From NCBI GenBank assembly GCA_021824055.1, contig JAKALV010000184.1:1-6563 (forward strand): a DNA stretch of 6,563 nucleotides. The letters run 5' to 3'. Under the pieces are notes generated by a model, which was not told where the DNA came from, searched no databases, and saw only the letters and a list, made by a program, of their open reading frames with translations. Positions 5,921-6,563 of this stretch are shown here, in pieces. Origin of the DNA: Acidobacteriota bacterium (GTDB lineage: Bacteria; Acidobacteriota; Vicinamibacteria; Vicinamibacterales; SCN-69-37). Both the position numbers and the translations under genes were made by a program. Numbering within the stretch: the stretch's first letter is position 1; each line of letters begins with the position of its first letter.

Positions 5921-6563
5921 ATGCCGCGAATTCTGGTCACCAATGATGATGGATACTTCTCGCCGGGTATTGCGGCGCTGGCTTCGGCGCTCCGCGCGCT
6001 CGGCGATGTGATCGTCGTTGCGCCACAAACTGAGGCGAGCGCGGTGGGACACGCGCTGACGCTCCGGCGGCCGCTGCGCGTCGAGAAGATGAGCGAGCAG
6101 GTCTACGCCGTGGACGGCACGCCGACCGATTGCGTGAACATCGCCATCGACGAAGTCATGACGGAACGGCCCGACCTCGTGGTGTCGGGCATCAACCACG
6201 GGTTGAACGTCGGTGACGATGTGACGTACTCGGGCACGGTGGCGGGCGCCTTCGAGGGCGCCTTGCTCGGATATCCGGCCATCGCGGTGTCGCTCGAGCG
6301 GCCGGGATCGAATTTCGCTCCGGCCGCGGAAATTGCGGCCAAGCTCGCCGCGGTCGTGCTGGCGCAGGGCCTGCCGTTCCGCACGTTCCTCAACATCAAC
6401 GTGCCGAAGGGCGAAATCAAAGGGATCCGGACCACCGTGCAGGCCAAGCGGAATCACATCACCAAGGTGGATCGCCGCATGGATCCGCGGCAACGGCCGT
6501 ATTTCTGGATCGAGGAAGCGCAGGACGATTGGGCGCCGCACGATCGGTCCGACCGTCAGGCCA
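5921..6563 (+). CDS. surE: SurE 5'/3'-nucleotidase, 3' end cut by window edge
   Basis: SurE is a cytosolic, divalent-metal-dependent phosphatase that removes phosphate from nucleoside 5'- and 3'-monophosphates; some homologues also hydrolyse short polyphosphate. From the ATG at 5921, 214 residues are visible of about 250 expected, so roughly the last 40 are missing. The metal site is intact: NDDG at 8-11 supplies D9 and D10, S40 lies in ASAVGHALTL, and N92 in SGINHGLNVGDD. The family signatures GTPTDCVNIA (66-75), YSGTVAGAFEGALLGYPAIAVS (103-124, quoted in part) and FLNINVP follow. Close agreement with E. coli SurE across the visible part leaves little doubt. It is third in the operon, eight bases after the stop of the secreted-protein gene, with only a weak AGG before the start. 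The usual pcm/nlpD/rpoS neighbours of enterobacterial surE are not seen here, though the right side is cut off. Confidence 0.97.
   Translation, partial: MPRILVTNDDGYFSPGIAALASALRALGDVIVVAPQTEASAVGHALTLRRPLRVEKMSEQVYAVDGTPTDCVNIAIDEVMTERPDLVVSGINHGLNVGDDVTYSGTVAGAFEGALLGYPAIAVSLERPGSNFAPAAEIAAKLAAVVLAQGLPFRTFLNINVPKGEIKGIRTTVQAKRNHITKVDRRMDPRQRPYFWIEEAQDDWAPHDRSDRQA

Noticed and set aside
5861..6541. 226-codon minus-strand open frame antisense to surE
   Set aside because: The strand opposite encodes SurE with its metal site intact. The antisense product is a low-information Arg/His-rich sequence with no recognisable family.

Overview
The window is a GC-rich, densely packed stretch of bacterial chromosome. 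It holds seven protein-coding genes and no RNA gene, insertion sequence, CRISPR array or phage gene that I can see. Only about 69 bases lie outside coding sequence, in gaps of 23, 9, 29 and 8 bases. I infer Acidobacteriota, possibly the Vicinamibacteria. The grounds are base composition, the gene set, and one secreted protein (5049-5912) of a type I recall as recurrent and often paralogous in Acidobacteria genomes. No ribosomal RNA or other phylogenetic marker is present to confirm this.

Layout, left to right. (1) 1-742, minus: a DnaJ/CbpA-type co-chaperone without a zinc finger, cut by the left edge. (2) 766-1479, plus: a TerC-family integral membrane protein, head to head with the co-chaperone across 23 bases. 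(3) 2824-1400 and 3892-2834, minus: a two-gene operon in which an exported P1-family (S58, DmpA/NylC-like) self-processing hydrolase comes first and a sodium:solute symporter second. The symporter's 3' end overlaps the 3' end of the TerC gene by 80 bases, and a 16-base perfect palindrome lies inside the overlap. (4) 3922-5052, 5049-5912 and 5921 to the right edge, plus: a three-gene operon made of a NagX/HGSNAT-like membrane acyltransferase, a secreted protein of unknown function joined to it by an ATGA overlap, and SurE nucleotidase, cut by the right edge.

The two operons diverge from a 29-base gap whose AT-rich core carries overlapping -10 elements: TATAAT read leftward and TATACT read rightward. 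Each predicted start site lies only a few bases before its start codon, and neither gene has a Shine-Dalgarno sequence. The simplest reading is a symmetric bidirectional promoter producing two nearly leaderless mRNAs. The co-chaperone/TerC gap has a weaker version of the same arrangement.

Functionally, the hydrolase/symporter pair suggests cleavage of an amide or peptide substrate outside the cytoplasm followed by uptake of a product. The plus-strand operon combines envelope-facing functions (acyl transfer across the membrane and an exported protein) with a housekeeping nucleotidase. I found no convincing new defence, mobile or RNA-based system. The points most worth testing are the promoter architecture, the convergent overlap, and the uncharacterised secreted protein coupled to the acyltransferase.
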